This document shows, in pieces, positions 1-7,908 of a stretch of DNA of 64,000 nt. The position numbers were made by a program, and so were the translations under genes. Every line of letters begins with the position of its first letter. Positions within the stretch are counted from its first letter, which is position 1. Source of the stretch: Psychrosphaera haliotis (GTDB lineage Bacteria > Pseudomonadota > Gammaproteobacteria > Enterobacterales > Alteromonadaceae). The notes under the pieces were generated by a model. The model made no database searches and was not told the DNA's origin. It saw nothing but the letters and a program-made list of their open reading frames with translations. The DNA lies in assembly GCF_009728465.1 (NCBI RefSeq), contig NZ_WOCD01000003.1:372001-436000 (forward strand). The letters run 5' to 3'.

Positions 1-2
1 GT

Positions 3-425
3 TTAAATATTACAGTGCACGCTGGTGAAGCTCGTGGTCCTGAAAGTATTTGGGACGCGATTAACTTATTAGGTGCTACACGAATTGGTCATGGTGTTGC
101 AGCTATAAAAGATTTGAAACTAATGGATTACTTAGTAGAAAATAACATCTCTATTGAGTCTTGCCCTACTTCAAATTATCAAACAGCCACAATAGACGAT
201 ATTAAAAAGCACCCTCTGCGTACTTTTTATAATCATGGCGTTAACGTGTTCTTAAACACGGATGATCCTGCAGTATCAAATATTGATATTTTAAACGAAT
301 ATAAAGTAGCGCAAGAAATATTAGGCTTCAACAATGATGAGCTTAGCCAAATTCAAAAGAATGGCGTAAAAGCTGCGTTTTTGACTGAAATTGAACGCGA
401 AGCTTTATTCGCATCGAAAACTTAA
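3..425 (+). CDS. Adenosine deaminase family protein, C-terminal part (cut by left edge)
   Basis: The frame is open from base 3, so the start and roughly the first 60% of the protein lie outside the window. The 140 visible residues carry three active-site motifs of the metal-dependent adenosine/adenine deaminase family in the right order: HAGE near the left end, RIGHG about 25 residues later, and a late NTDDP that holds the metal-binding Asp. The enzyme hydrolyses the 6-amino group of adenosine (or adenine) in cytosolic purine salvage. Adenosine and adenine deaminase subfamilies cannot be separated without the N-terminus. A hexanucleotide repeat begins 6 bases after the stop and a strong hairpin terminator follows at 545. 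Confidence 0.85.
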   Translation, partial: LNITVHAGEARGPESIWDAINLLGATRIGHGVAAIKDLKLMDYLVENNISIESCPTSNYQTATIDDIKKHPLRTFYNHGVNVFLNTDDPAVSNIDILNEYKVAQEILGFNNDELSQIQKNGVKAAFLTEIEREALFASKT

Positions 426-430
426 ACTTA

Positions 431-478
431 GGTTTAGGTTTAGGTTTAGGTTTAGGTTTAGGTTTAGGTTTAGGTTTA
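431..478. repeat. GGTTTA x8 hexanucleotide tandem repeat
   Basis: Eight perfect back-to-back GGTTTA units directly follow the deaminase stop codon and precede its terminator. The bases before (ACTTA) look like a degenerate extra unit. The array is non-coding, so copy-number change would alter only the 3' untranslated region. Confidence 0.95.
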
Positions 479-544
479 GAACAACCTCAAACTTATGTGC
501 GGTACTAACGATATAAATTTCGTTAAAAATTTTGGTCTTAAATA

Positions 545-567
545 GGCGCTAATATTAGCGCCTTTTT
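545..567 (+). terminator. Rho-independent terminator of the deaminase gene
   Basis: GGCGCTAAT and ATTAGCGCC form an uninterrupted 18-base palindrome, followed at once by five T on the plus strand. It lies 120 bases after the deaminase stop. Confidence 0.85.
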
Positions 568-640
568 GTTGTCTGACACTAATAACTGAGCCCGGTCATT
601 CTTAACCTAGATTACCAGCTACATGAAAATGAGTTACATC

Positions 641-682
641 GTCCTCAGGCGATAGTCCTCAGGCGATAGTCCTCAGGCGAGC
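641..682. repeat. 14-bp direct repeat, three copies
   Basis: GTCCTCAGGCGATA occurs at 641-654 and 655-668, with a third copy at 669-682 that differs in its last two bases. It lies between the deaminase terminator and the 3' end of the LysR gene. Apart from the GGTTTA array, the terminator and this repeat, I see nothing in bases 426-721. Confidence 0.9.
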
Positions 683-721
683 TAATGTTTGCCCACACTC
701 TACCTAATTCAAATAAATTTT

Positions 722-1597
722 CTAATCAAGCAGTGTCTTTACAATAACCTCTTCTGTAAAAGCTACCCTTTTGGGCTTAACAGCATCACAGTGACTAACG
801 ATATAAATGCTCTCAAAAACTGTGTTCTTTAGTTTGTTTACATGCAAATCGCTATTATTTCTAAAAGCCTGAACAGCAAAACTTGGTAAAACCGTAAAGC
901 CAATACCCAGTGCAACAGGCTCCAATATTAAGCCAATTTGATTCGAGAAACCACCCGATTGAAATTGCTCCACTGAGGTAAACTCGTCAAAGTTCTCACT
1001 TAGCAATAGGTTTGCATGATGGGCCGCATCTGGATGACTAATAAACTTCAATTTTTTCAAATCATTCCAGTGTTTAATCTTCACAAATTTTGGAACCACA
1101 AGTACAAGCTCTTCTTGCGCAATTGATCTATAACTCAGTTTGGGATCTAAGTTTTTATGAGTAACTAAACCTACATCTATCTTTTGAGCTTTAACTAATT
1201 CTTGAATATTATCGTTAGGTGCAAACTGGTAATCAATAGTCAGATCTGGATAATCACATTGTAGCTTTAGCAGCTCAGGGTAGAGTTTTAATCCAATACT
1301 ACCTGGCGAGCTTATTCGTAATTTACCGCTAGTTTCGCTGTCATCTTTAACTCTTGCTTCTAGCTCTTTCATTGATTTTAATAACACTTTGCCCGACTCG
1401 TACAAGTCCCTTCCCGCACTTGTTAGTGTAAAAGACTTACCGCTTCTAATAAGCAATTGCACTTCTAACTCAGACTCTAACTTTCGAATATGCTGACTAA
1501 CACCAGACTGGGTCATATAAAGTTTATCTGCTGTTTTTGTAAAGTGCCCTACGTCAATTAAATTACAAAACGTTGTTAACCACGTCTGATTGATCAT
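722..1597 (-). CDS. LysR-family transcriptional regulator
   Basis: The protein has an N-terminal winged helix-turn-helix (about residues 1-60 from the chosen start, with TQSGVSQHIRKLE as recognition region) and a C-terminal substrate-binding domain, the usual LysR plan and length (about 290 residues). I chose the ATG at 1597 because family members begin a few residues before the HTH and GGGAAC precedes it; a longer version from 1663 adds 22 residues with no family resemblance. It is divergently transcribed from the VOC gene, the classic arrangement for a LysR regulator and its target, so it probably controls that gene. The inducer is unknown. Confidence 0.88.
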   Translation of the reverse strand: MINQTWLTTFCNLIDVGHFTKTADKLYMTQSGVSQHIRKLESELEVQLLIRSGKSFTLTSAGRDLYESGKVLLKSMKELEARVKDDSETSGKLRISSPGSIGLKLYPELLKLQCDYPDLTIDYQFAPNDNIQELVKAQKIDVGLVTHKNLDPKLSYRSIAQEELVLVVPKFVKIKHWNDLKKLKFISHPDAAHHANLLLSENFDEFTSVEQFQSGGFSNQIGLILEPVALGIGFTVLPSFAVQAFRNNSDLHVNKLKNTVFESIYIVSHCDAVKPKRVAFTEEVIVKTLLD

Positions 1598-1756
1598 ACT
1601 TGTTCCCGTGTTTAGGCTCGCTAGACTAGCCCTTACTGTTTTCTTAATCTTATAGCATGCCAAATCCTATTATTACAAAAAATACTTATATTTATAACTA
1701 ATGATAATTTTTCATTCTCATAAAACGCACTAAACTAAACGCTGTTATATCGAATT

Positions 1757-1799
1757 TAGTAGCTCTGTTTAGCAAAACAAAAATACCTTTGAGCTACTA
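1757..1799. promoter_or_regulatory. 9-bp inverted repeat in the lysR/VOC intergenic region
   Basis: TAGTAGCTC (1757-1765) and GAGCTACTA (1791-1799) are perfect inverted copies with a 25-base loop, just upstream of the VOC ribosome binding site (AGGAG at about 1816). It could be an operator or an mRNA 5' hairpin. The arms are further apart than a single LysR T-N11-A box, so a simple LysR site is not demonstrated. Confidence 0.5.
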
Positions 1800-1825
1800 C
1801 AAACACGTTGATTTAGGAGAATATT

Positions 1826-2326
1826 ATGTCATCAGCATACCCAAGAACATTTTCGCATATTGGTATCTCAGTACCCGATGTTGAAAAGGCTGTTAAGTTT
1901 TATACTGAAGTATTAGGTTGGTATTTAATTATGGAACCAACAGAAATTCTGGAAGACAACTCAGCCATTGGTGAAATGTGTACGGATGTGTTTGGTCCAA
2001 AGTGGGAAAAGTTTAAAATAGCCCACTTATCAACAGGCGACAGAGTTGGTGTAGAAATTTTTGAATTTAAGGATCAGCAACAACCAGCGGATAATTTTGA
2101 ATATTGGAAAACCGGAATTTTCCATTTTTGTGTGCAAGATCCAAACTTAGAAGAGCTAGCGGAAAAGATTGTCGCTGCGGGTGGCAAAAAGCGAATGGAA
2201 AAACCAAGGTATTACTACCCGGGTGAAAAACCATACCGTATGATTTATATGGAAGACCCGTTTGGAAATATTCTAGAAATATACAGCCACAGCTATGAAC
2301 TTACCTACGCTGCGGGTGCTTACTAG
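1826..2326 (+). CDS. VOC-superfamily (glyoxalase/dioxygenase-fold) protein
   Basis: The 166-residue protein has two beta-alpha-beta-beta-beta modules of the vicinal oxygen chelate fold. Candidate metal ligands sit at the expected places: His in FSHIGISVPD, Glu in GVEIFEF, His in IFHFCVQD and Glu in GNILEIYSH. Members are glyoxalases, extradiol dioxygenases, isomerases or resistance proteins, and the sequence does not show which. The start is firm: AGGAGAATATT precedes the ATG. It faces the divergent LysR gene, its probable regulator, and converges on the MFS gene. No signal peptide, so it is cytosolic. Confidence 0.85.
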   Translation: MSSAYPRTFSHIGISVPDVEKAVKFYTEVLGWYLIMEPTEILEDNSAIGEMCTDVFGPKWEKFKIAHLSTGDRVGVEIFEFKDQQQPADNFEYWKTGIFHFCVQDPNLEELAEKIVAAGGKKRMEKPRYYYPGEKPYRMIYMEDPFGNILEIYSHSYELTYAAGAY

Positions 2327-2354
2327 ATATTTAAACGCATACTAGTTTGATTAA

Positions 2355-2388
2355 AAAGGCCGTACCTTTTTTGTATGTTGCGGCCTTT
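2355..2388. terminator. Hairpin between the convergent VOC and MFS genes
   Basis: AAAGGCCG (2355-2362) pairs with CGGCCTTT (2381-2388) across an 18-base loop that contains a T run. It lies between the two convergent stop codons and could terminate in either direction. Confidence 0.6.
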
Positions 2389-2410
2389 ATTAACGCCTTA
2401 TTGCCGTGGG

Positions 2411-3796
2411 TTATGCTTTTTTTCGACTTGGAAATACAAAAAACAGATACAGCAAAGTTAACGAAACTATGTAAAACATTGACGATAAAAACAATGGCCA
2501 ATGAGAGCTTAATTGAAGCAGTAAACCGCCAAATATGGCTGCAAATACATTTGCGATGCAAAACGTTGTTGTTAATAAGCCCATTGCCGCACCGTTCTTT
2601 TTACCAGATTGGTTTTCACTTATATAAACCGGCAAAAGCCCATTAAACGTCGCCACTAAAATACCCGTTAACGAAAAAATAACCAATGTACTCACACCCG
2701 ATGTAAACGGTACTAAAAACAGCATTAGCGATAATCCCAAAATAGCTCGGGTCATCGGTCTGAGAAGACCAAACTTAAGCTGAACAATAGTTACCAAAAA
2801 TATTGAGGTCAGGGTCATAAAAATGGTCATATTAGTTGTCGCTAAGCCAATGCCTAAAGCGTCGTAACTTTGTGTATCAACAAGCCATACTGGATAAAAT
2901 TCGTAAAATAGATTCATTGCTAACGCATAAAAGAAGTAGATGAAAAACAACTTTCTCATCCAAGGTTGTGCCACCAGCCTTAGTGAATTTTCCTTGTAAG
3001 CGGACTCCCAAATACTCATTTTAAATTCGGGCATTTCTCTATTCGTTTCTATTAATACCGCTTTCACCAACACAACACAAAGTATTGAAGCCACTGCTGC
3101 TGCAAACATAGCGGAATGCGCGCCATACTGCGCAAGCGCACCACCTATTAGCGGACCTAACAGCCAGCCCACAAACACCGCACTATTAATGAGCGATACG
3201 GCTCTTGTTTTCTCTTCTGACAACTTGGCTAATTGTTTGGCGGAGTCTTCACTCGCAACCTGTGGTTTATGCTGACTTTTATTTTCTGTACTGTTGCTTT
3301 CTACCCCATTGTTTTCTTTGCTTTTGTTTTTTATGTTGTTGCTTGCGAGACTGAGTTCCAGTTCTGTTGCTTTTTTTGCGGATTCCTCACCTATATCCAA
3401 GGCAATTGCCCTAGCTATTGCAACATTACCCTCAGTAATTCCAGTTAAAAAACGGCTTGTTACCAATAAGAAATAATCTTCAATATACAGCGCATAGGCT
3501 GAAACCAAATAACCAAAAAGCAGATCATTAGGGTTTGACTTAATACCCTCCGGCGACCGAAACCGGTCTGATAATGCACCTATAAAACTACTACCAATAA
3601 AAATACCAAGTGGGTAAATAGCAAATAAAACGGTTAACAGTGTTTCGCCACTGTAACCGCCATAAGAATTAAGGGCTGTTGCTGGTGCGTCAATAAAAAG
3701 AGGCGTTAAAACGGGATAAGGTAACGACAGTCCCATGCATGCCAGCAAAGTGACGCACAATGCCACCCACAACTTAGCTGAAATACCTAAAAACAT
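2411..3796 (-). CDS. Major facilitator superfamily (MFS) transporter
   Basis: This inner-membrane protein of about 461 residues has roughly 12 hydrophobic segments. A long charged Asn/Ser/Lys-rich loop sits between the two six-helix halves, and GALSDRFRSPEG after helix 2 matches the MFS signature GxLaDRxGRkxx. It is probably a proton-coupled exporter of the drug:H+ antiporter type, but the substrate cannot be read. The start is set at the ATG at 3796, with AAGGG five bases upstream; the GTG two codons earlier lies inside that site. The cytoplasmic loop is longer than usual. It converges with the VOC gene and shares no operon. Confidence 0.85.
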   Translation of the reverse strand: MFLGISAKLWVALCVTLLACMGLSLPYPVLTPLFIDAPATALNSYGGYSGETLLTVLFAIYPLGIFIGSSFIGALSDRFRSPEGIKSNPNDLLFGYLVSAYALYIEDYFLLVTSRFLTGITEGNVAIARAIALDIGEESAKKATELELSLASNNIKNKSKENNGVESNSTENKSQHKPQVASEDSAKQLAKLSEEKTRAVSLINSAVFVGWLLGPLIGGALAQYGAHSAMFAAAVASILCVVLVKAVLIETNREMPEFKMSIWESAYKENSLRLVAQPWMRKLFFIYFFYALAMNLFYEFYPVWLVDTQSYDALGIGLATTNMTIFMTLTSIFLVTIVQLKFGLLRPMTRAILGLSLMLFLVPFTSGVSTLVIFSLTGILVATFNGLLPVYISENQSGKKNGAAMGLLTTTFCIANVFAAIFGGLLLQLSSHWPLFLSSMFYIVSLTLLYLFFVFPSRKKA

Positions 3797-3972
3797 ACGC
3801 ACCCTTATGCTTATTTAATGAACCAAGATTATGCGCTTAGTCCCTGAGTTATACCAACAAATAAAACTAATCGAAGTAATTAATAAGCTTTGTTGATCTT
3901 TTTTGTAAGAATAGAGCTAACCTTCTTTTCATTCAGCCAAAAACTTCCTACTATGAATATAGGTCAAATAGT

Positions 3973-5616
3973 ATGCAAACTTTAGGGATGGATGAACTGA
4001 ATAGCCCCAATTTATCGGCATTGGTTGTAGAGCAACAATCTCTGGCACAAAGTCATATTAAATATTCCTTACAGCACTTAGGCTTAGAAAGAATAGACTT
4101 TGTTGATCGCGCTCACCTTGCCATTGAAGCACTGCAAAAACGGCAATATCAAATTATTTTATGCGCCTATCAACTAAATAAAGGCAGCGACGGCTTTCAA
4201 TTATTTGAAAAAATGTCAAAACAAGGTTTAATTCCCGCCAGCACCACTTTCATTTTTATGAGTTCTGAAAATGATATATCCCTTAGCCAAAGCGTTATTG
4301 AGTTAGAGCCCGATGACTTTCTCTTAAAACCTTTCACTTCAAAGGAACTAGAAGTAAGAATAAACAGAGTGTTGTCAAAAAAAATAGCACTTCAACCTAT
4401 TTTCAACTGTATTGAAATGGGCGATGTTACCGGTGCAATTGACTTAGTTGACAAGCAAATTAGCGACAATGAGCACCCAAACTGGCTTTCCTATTTGGTA
4501 AAATTAAAAGGTAATATTCTCAAAAAAACCAAAGATTGGAGCCGTATTGAAGCCTTTTATTTGTCCGTTCTTAAGATAAAATATTTCTCTTGGGCGCAGC
4601 TAGGTTTAGTAGAAAGTTATATTCACCTTGGTAAATATGCCGAAGCAAAACGTATTTTAGAAGACTTACTCGAAAACCCAGCCACTAAATTACAGGCTCT
4701 TGATTTACTATCAAGCATTCATGAACAAAACAAAGAGTTTGAACAGGCATTATCTCATCTAAAAACCGCTTGTATTTTATCGCCACGAAACATTGAACGA
4801 CAACAGCACCTTGTTGATATTGCTAGGATCACACAAGATTTTGAATCGCAATACACGGCAAGCGGTAGCATAGTAAAACATTTACGACACTCAATGTATG
4901 AAGTTCCGAGCCTTTACCTAAACGCAATCCGTGCAAATATTGATTATGGTTTAACCACGTTTAACGATACAGAAATGCAACGCTTAGCCCAACAGAGCCA
5001 GCATATTTTGGATAATTTAAAACGAAAATTTCCCAAAGTGCCACTGGATGAACAAATTGATGTGGCAACTGCTCGGATCCATTATTTAAAAAACGAATCT
5101 GACAAAGCTAAACACTTGTTAAAATTGAAAACAGATAAATCAAAGGACTACATTGTAGAAGACTTAGAAGATGCTCTTGATTATGCAAAAGCGTTACACG
5201 AAGTAGGCTTTCACAATGATTCAATAAATGTGTTTGAAGAAATAGCAAAACAAGCGGAGCGGTCCACAAACCATTTGTTTTCTCTGTATATTTCAGCCGA
5301 AAAGCAACTCAGAAAAGAAGTTAGAGACTCACCTAAAGTAATAAACAACAATGCTGTCTCTTTTTACACTCGTGGGAAACTAAACGAAGCATTAAACGCA
5401 TTTAAAACAGCGTTCAGAATAATGCCAAAAAGTCCTGCAATTGCTTTAAACCTATTACAAACCGTTGCTGAAAGCCAATTTTTAGATTTTACATCAAAAG
5501 AAGTTCAATCATTAGTTGAGCAGTGTAAGTCGACAATAAACGCATCCACGTTAAGCGATGAGCAATCTGTACGTTTTGCAAAAATCCAATCATCACTGTT
5601 AGAGGAAAGGGTATAA
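3973..5616 (+). CDS. Receiver-like domain plus TPR protein (pseudo-receiver)
   Basis: Residues about 14-135 have the CheY receiver fold, ending in LLKPF with the conserved Lys. The rest (about 140-547) is helical tetratricopeptide repeat. This architecture is known in Vibrio/Shewanella-type response regulators with a CDYxLxxGxDG signature. Here the phosphoacceptor Asp is replaced by Ala65 (CAYQLNKGSDG) and the acidic pair near residue 20 is Glu-Gln, so phosphorylation and Mg2+ binding are unlikely. It is probably a protein-interaction scaffold whose receiver acts as a docking or dimer module. It stands alone, in a 170-base gap from the divergent MFS gene. No DNA-binding or enzymatic output domain is visible. 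Confidence 0.82.
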   Translation: MQTLGMDELNSPNLSALVVEQQSLAQSHIKYSLQHLGLERIDFVDRAHLAIEALQKRQYQIILCAYQLNKGSDGFQLFEKMSKQGLIPASTTFIFMSSENDISLSQSVIELEPDDFLLKPFTSKELEVRINRVLSKKIALQPIFNCIEMGDVTGAIDLVDKQISDNEHPNWLSYLVKLKGNILKKTKDWSRIEAFYLSVLKIKYFSWAQLGLVESYIHLGKYAEAKRILEDLLENPATKLQALDLLSSIHEQNKEFEQALSHLKTACILSPRNIERQQHLVDIARITQDFESQYTASGSIVKHLRHSMYEVPSLYLNAIRANIDYGLTTFNDTEMQRLAQQSQHILDNLKRKFPKVPLDEQIDVATARIHYLKNESDKAKHLLKLKTDKSKDYIVEDLEDALDYAKALHEVGFHNDSINVFEEIAKQAERSTNHLFSLYISAEKQLRKEVRDSPKVINNNAVSFYTRGKLNEALNAFKTAFRIMPKSPAIALNLLQTVAESQFLDFTSKEVQSLVEQCKSTINASTLSDEQSVRFAKIQSSLLEERV

Positions 5617-5651
5617 ATAAAACGTTTGATGCTTATTCAAAAATTTGACTT

Positions 5652-6140
5652 CTACTTCTGTTTTTTCTGACTTCCAGTCACATCAGTTTCACTTGCCAGC
5701 CAATGATTAAAAAATCGCTTAATTTTCTTAGATGAAACCCAGTACCAGCTTAAGTAAATACCGGTTAGCAAAATTACTGGTGCTGACCAATGTACTACAA
5801 ATTTATTAACAACAAGGCTATGAATTTGCACAGTTAAATCAGCTAGCAAGCCTGTTAGCAGCAACAAAAAACTAGCTTTCCACAACATTCGTTCGGCTCG
5901 GTCCCATATGCGGGCTTTGCTCAAAAATAAAACATAAACCAACAAACCCGACACGCCAATAAATAATGCCGAAATAAACGTGCGACTGTCTGAGTATATA
6001 AGTGAAAGAATTAGGGATGGATCTTTACGATGGGTTAGCGACATTAACCAAATAAAATAGCCGCGCATTAAATACAAAGTAACTAAGTAATACCCTAATG
6101 GGACCTTTACTCGGCCTTCTAAATCAAAATCCGAAAACAA
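5652..6140 (-). CDS. DUF2919-like inner-membrane protein
   Basis: The N-terminal pattern (acidic residues, GRVKVPLGYYLVTLYLMRGYF) followed by four hydrophobic segments over about 160 residues resembles the DUF2919/YfeZ family of gammaproteobacterial membrane proteins, whose function is not known. The only in-frame start between the upstream stop and the conserved region is a TTG at 6140, with AGG 11 bases upstream; a rare start or a small sequence error are both possible. It follows the DsbA-like gene after 25 bases on the same strand, so the two are probably co-transcribed. It converges with the TPR gene. Confidence 0.65.
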   Translation of the reverse strand: MFSDFDLEGRVKVPLGYYLVTLYLMRGYFIWLMSLTHRKDPSLILSLIYSDSRTFISALFIGVSGLLVYVLFLSKARIWDRAERMLWKASFLLLLTGLLADLTVQIHSLVVNKFVVHWSAPVILLTGIYLSWYWVSSKKIKRFFNHWLASETDVTGSQKKQK

Positions 6141-6165
6141 AACGGACGCTACCTAATCAAATTAA

Positions 6166-6783
6166 CTATTGATCAGATTGTGCCATAGAAATGACCTCAA
6201 CTAAATGTTCAATTGGCTGTATTCCACAAAGTCCAATTTCTTCATTTACAATAATCATCGGCGCTTCGCTAATGCCAAGTTCCTCAGTGAGAAGAAAGTC
6301 ATCTTTGACGAGCTCCAGTACAGACTCCGAAATAATGGTCTCTTCAGTGAAAAACGCATTTACGGTGGATTCTGTTAATTCTTTATTTTTTTGCCAAAAC
6401 TCGAGCATAAGGAATTCCAAAAATTCACTTGCCTTGCCTAAAGTCTCCGCCAATTTAAGATACTGACTGTATTGAAGAGCATGCGGAAGCGCGATCTTTT
6501 CTAAATCAATGGAATAGTCACTTCCCAACAGTTGACGATTAAAGTCTTCAAATAACAAGCTAACCCAAACATCTGACTGGTCAAATGATGTAGCGTAATA
6601 ATTTTGTATAGACCAAGTACTGTCACCTTCAGAATTAAAAGACTGTTCGATTGGATCGGTAAACCATTTCCACTCAACTTCGATTGTTGATAGTTCTAAG
6701 TGCGCTAACGCTTTATCTAAATTGCTCTTAGCAATTAAAGAATACGGGTTAAAAGGGTTTATCCAACACTCAATTTTTGTCAT
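6166..6783 (-). CDS. DsbA/FrnE-like thioredoxin-fold protein lacking the CxxC
   Basis: The 205-residue protein aligns by eye with the DsbA-like thioredoxin domain of the FrnE/2-hydroxychromene isomerase group: a short beta strand, the active-site helix and a helical insertion, then the late cis-Pro region EAPMIIVNEE and a G-L-C-G-I-Q-P strand. At the usual CPxC position it reads Asn12-Pro13-Tyr14-Ser15, so both redox cysteines are missing and oxidoreductase activity is not expected. No signal peptide is visible, so it is cytosolic. Glutathione-S-transferase-like or chaperone roles are possible but not shown. Likely an operon with the DUF2919-like gene downstream. Confidence 0.6.
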   Translation of the reverse strand: MTKIECWINPFNPYSLIAKSNLDKALAHLELSTIEVEWKWFTDPIEQSFNSEGDSTWSIQNYYATSFDQSDVWVSLLFEDFNRQLLGSDYSIDLEKIALPHALQYSQYLKLAETLGKASEFLEFLMLEFWQKNKELTESTVNAFFTEETIISESVLELVKDDFLLTEELGISEAPMIIVNEEIGLCGIQPIEHLVEVISMAQSDQ

Positions 6784-6970
6784 TTTTATCTACCATTTAC
6801 AGAATCTAATTACTTAATAAAATTCATCACGACTCACGTAATGACTACAAAGCAATTTACATTCCCAATCGCATGATAGTTATATTATTTTTTAAAACTT
6901 TATCTTCTTTTCAGATAATAAATGAATTCATATTACGAAACTAATACATAGCTAACAGCTTGCTATTAGC

Positions 6971-7029
6971 CTAATTGTAATAACCATTGTTGTAATAAGC
7001 ATAGTTGTATTAACTCTAGCTGCATTAAC
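6971..7029. repeat. Degenerate ~15-bp tandem repeat at the 3' end of the short flagellin gene
   Basis: Units at 6971-6984, 6985-6999, 7000-7014 and 7015-7029 share the pattern (C)xTxGTTGTAxTAAx with about 60-80% identity. The last unit covers the flagellin stop codon. No clear terminator is seen in 6784-7024; a weak GCTAA/TTAGC inverted repeat lies near 6952-6970. Confidence 0.55.
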
Positions 7030-7831
7030 CTAAAAGCGCCGTAGCAACACTCTGGTTTGCATTTGCCTGTCCTGCTATAGCAGTTCCAATATTATTAAGT
7101 ATATTTTGTTGAACTAGATTTGCAGACTCCTGTGCAAAGTCAGCATCTTCAATTCTGCTTCGAGCAGACTCAGTTTGCTCATAAACATTACTCAAATTGC
7201 TTATTGTTGAGGACAAACGGTTTTGGAACGCTCCTATTTGACTGCGGCTAGCTGTAATAGACTCGCTCACTTGCTGGCTAGAGGTAATTGCTAACTGCGC
7301 GCCAGCCTGCGTAGTGACATCGATTTGGTTTAGTTGTTCAATTTGGCTACTCAAATCAGAAGTACTCAAGCCTAACTGCTCTCCTGCATTCGCGCCAACC
7401 TGGAAGTTTCGGTTTTGTGAAGCAGAAAAAATAGTTTGCCCGCCAAAAGTAGTGTTTTGCTGTACATCAGACACTTGCTGCTGCACTTGGCTAATTTCAT
7501 ACTGAATTGCCTCTCTGTCTGCGGCAGAAAGACTGCCGTTTGCCGCTTGTAAAGATAACTCATTTACTCGCTGTGTCGCACTATTGACACTGTCTAATGC
7601 AGTCTCCGCCACCGAGGAAAAGCTATAGGCATCATTTGCATTACGTATGGCTACCTGTAAACCCGATGCCTGAGAAAATAATCGCTGAGCAATCTGAAAA
7701 CCGGCTACATCATCTGATGCTGAGTTTATTTTAAGTCCTGTAGCTAAACGCTCTAACGACTTTTCTTGCTGTTCTTTTACCGAGTTTAAGTTTGAATTAG
7801 CAATATTTGAAAAATTCGAATTGATTTTCAT
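7025..7831 (-). CDS. Short flagellin (minimal D0/D1 filament protein)
   Basis: This 268-residue flagellin contains only the conserved N-terminal (about 1-140) and C-terminal (about 180-268) coiled segments that build the D0/D1 core, with almost no variable D2/D3 region. It is the shortest and most divergent of the six flagellins here. Its ends diverge from the others (starts MKINSNFS, ends NQSVATALLG), so it may occupy a special filament zone or be secreted. Start: ATG at 7831 with GGAG six bases before it, rather than the TTG-like codon at 7843. It is last in the flagellin array, 78 bases below the flagellinolysin. I could not read a convincing sigma-28 or sigma-54 promoter before it. Confidence 0.88.
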   Translation of the reverse strand: MKINSNFSNIANSNLNSVKEQQEKSLERLATGLKINSASDDVAGFQIAQRLFSQASGLQVAIRNANDAYSFSSVAETALDSVNSATQRVNELSLQAANGSLSAADREAIQYEISQVQQQVSDVQQNTTFGGQTIFSASQNRNFQVGANAGEQLGLSTSDLSSQIEQLNQIDVTTQAGAQLAITSSQQVSESITASRSQIGAFQNRLSSTISNLSNVYEQTESARSRIEDADFAQESANLVQQNILNNIGTAIAGQANANQSVATALLG

Positions 7832-7908
7832 GACGAGCTCCAACTAAAGAGGATTAACCAAAGTATAGTTAGGAGTATTTAATTAAACAAGAGATGAAAT
7901 ATGACGTA

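Noticed and set aside
431-682. CRISPR array from the short tandem repeats
   Set aside because: Units of 6 and 14 bases are contiguous with no spacers and no cas genes nearby.
2347-2646. Small plus-strand gene opposite the MFS transporter
   Set aside because: It lies antisense to the 3' end of a well-supported MFS gene and overlaps the convergent terminator; no family resemblance.
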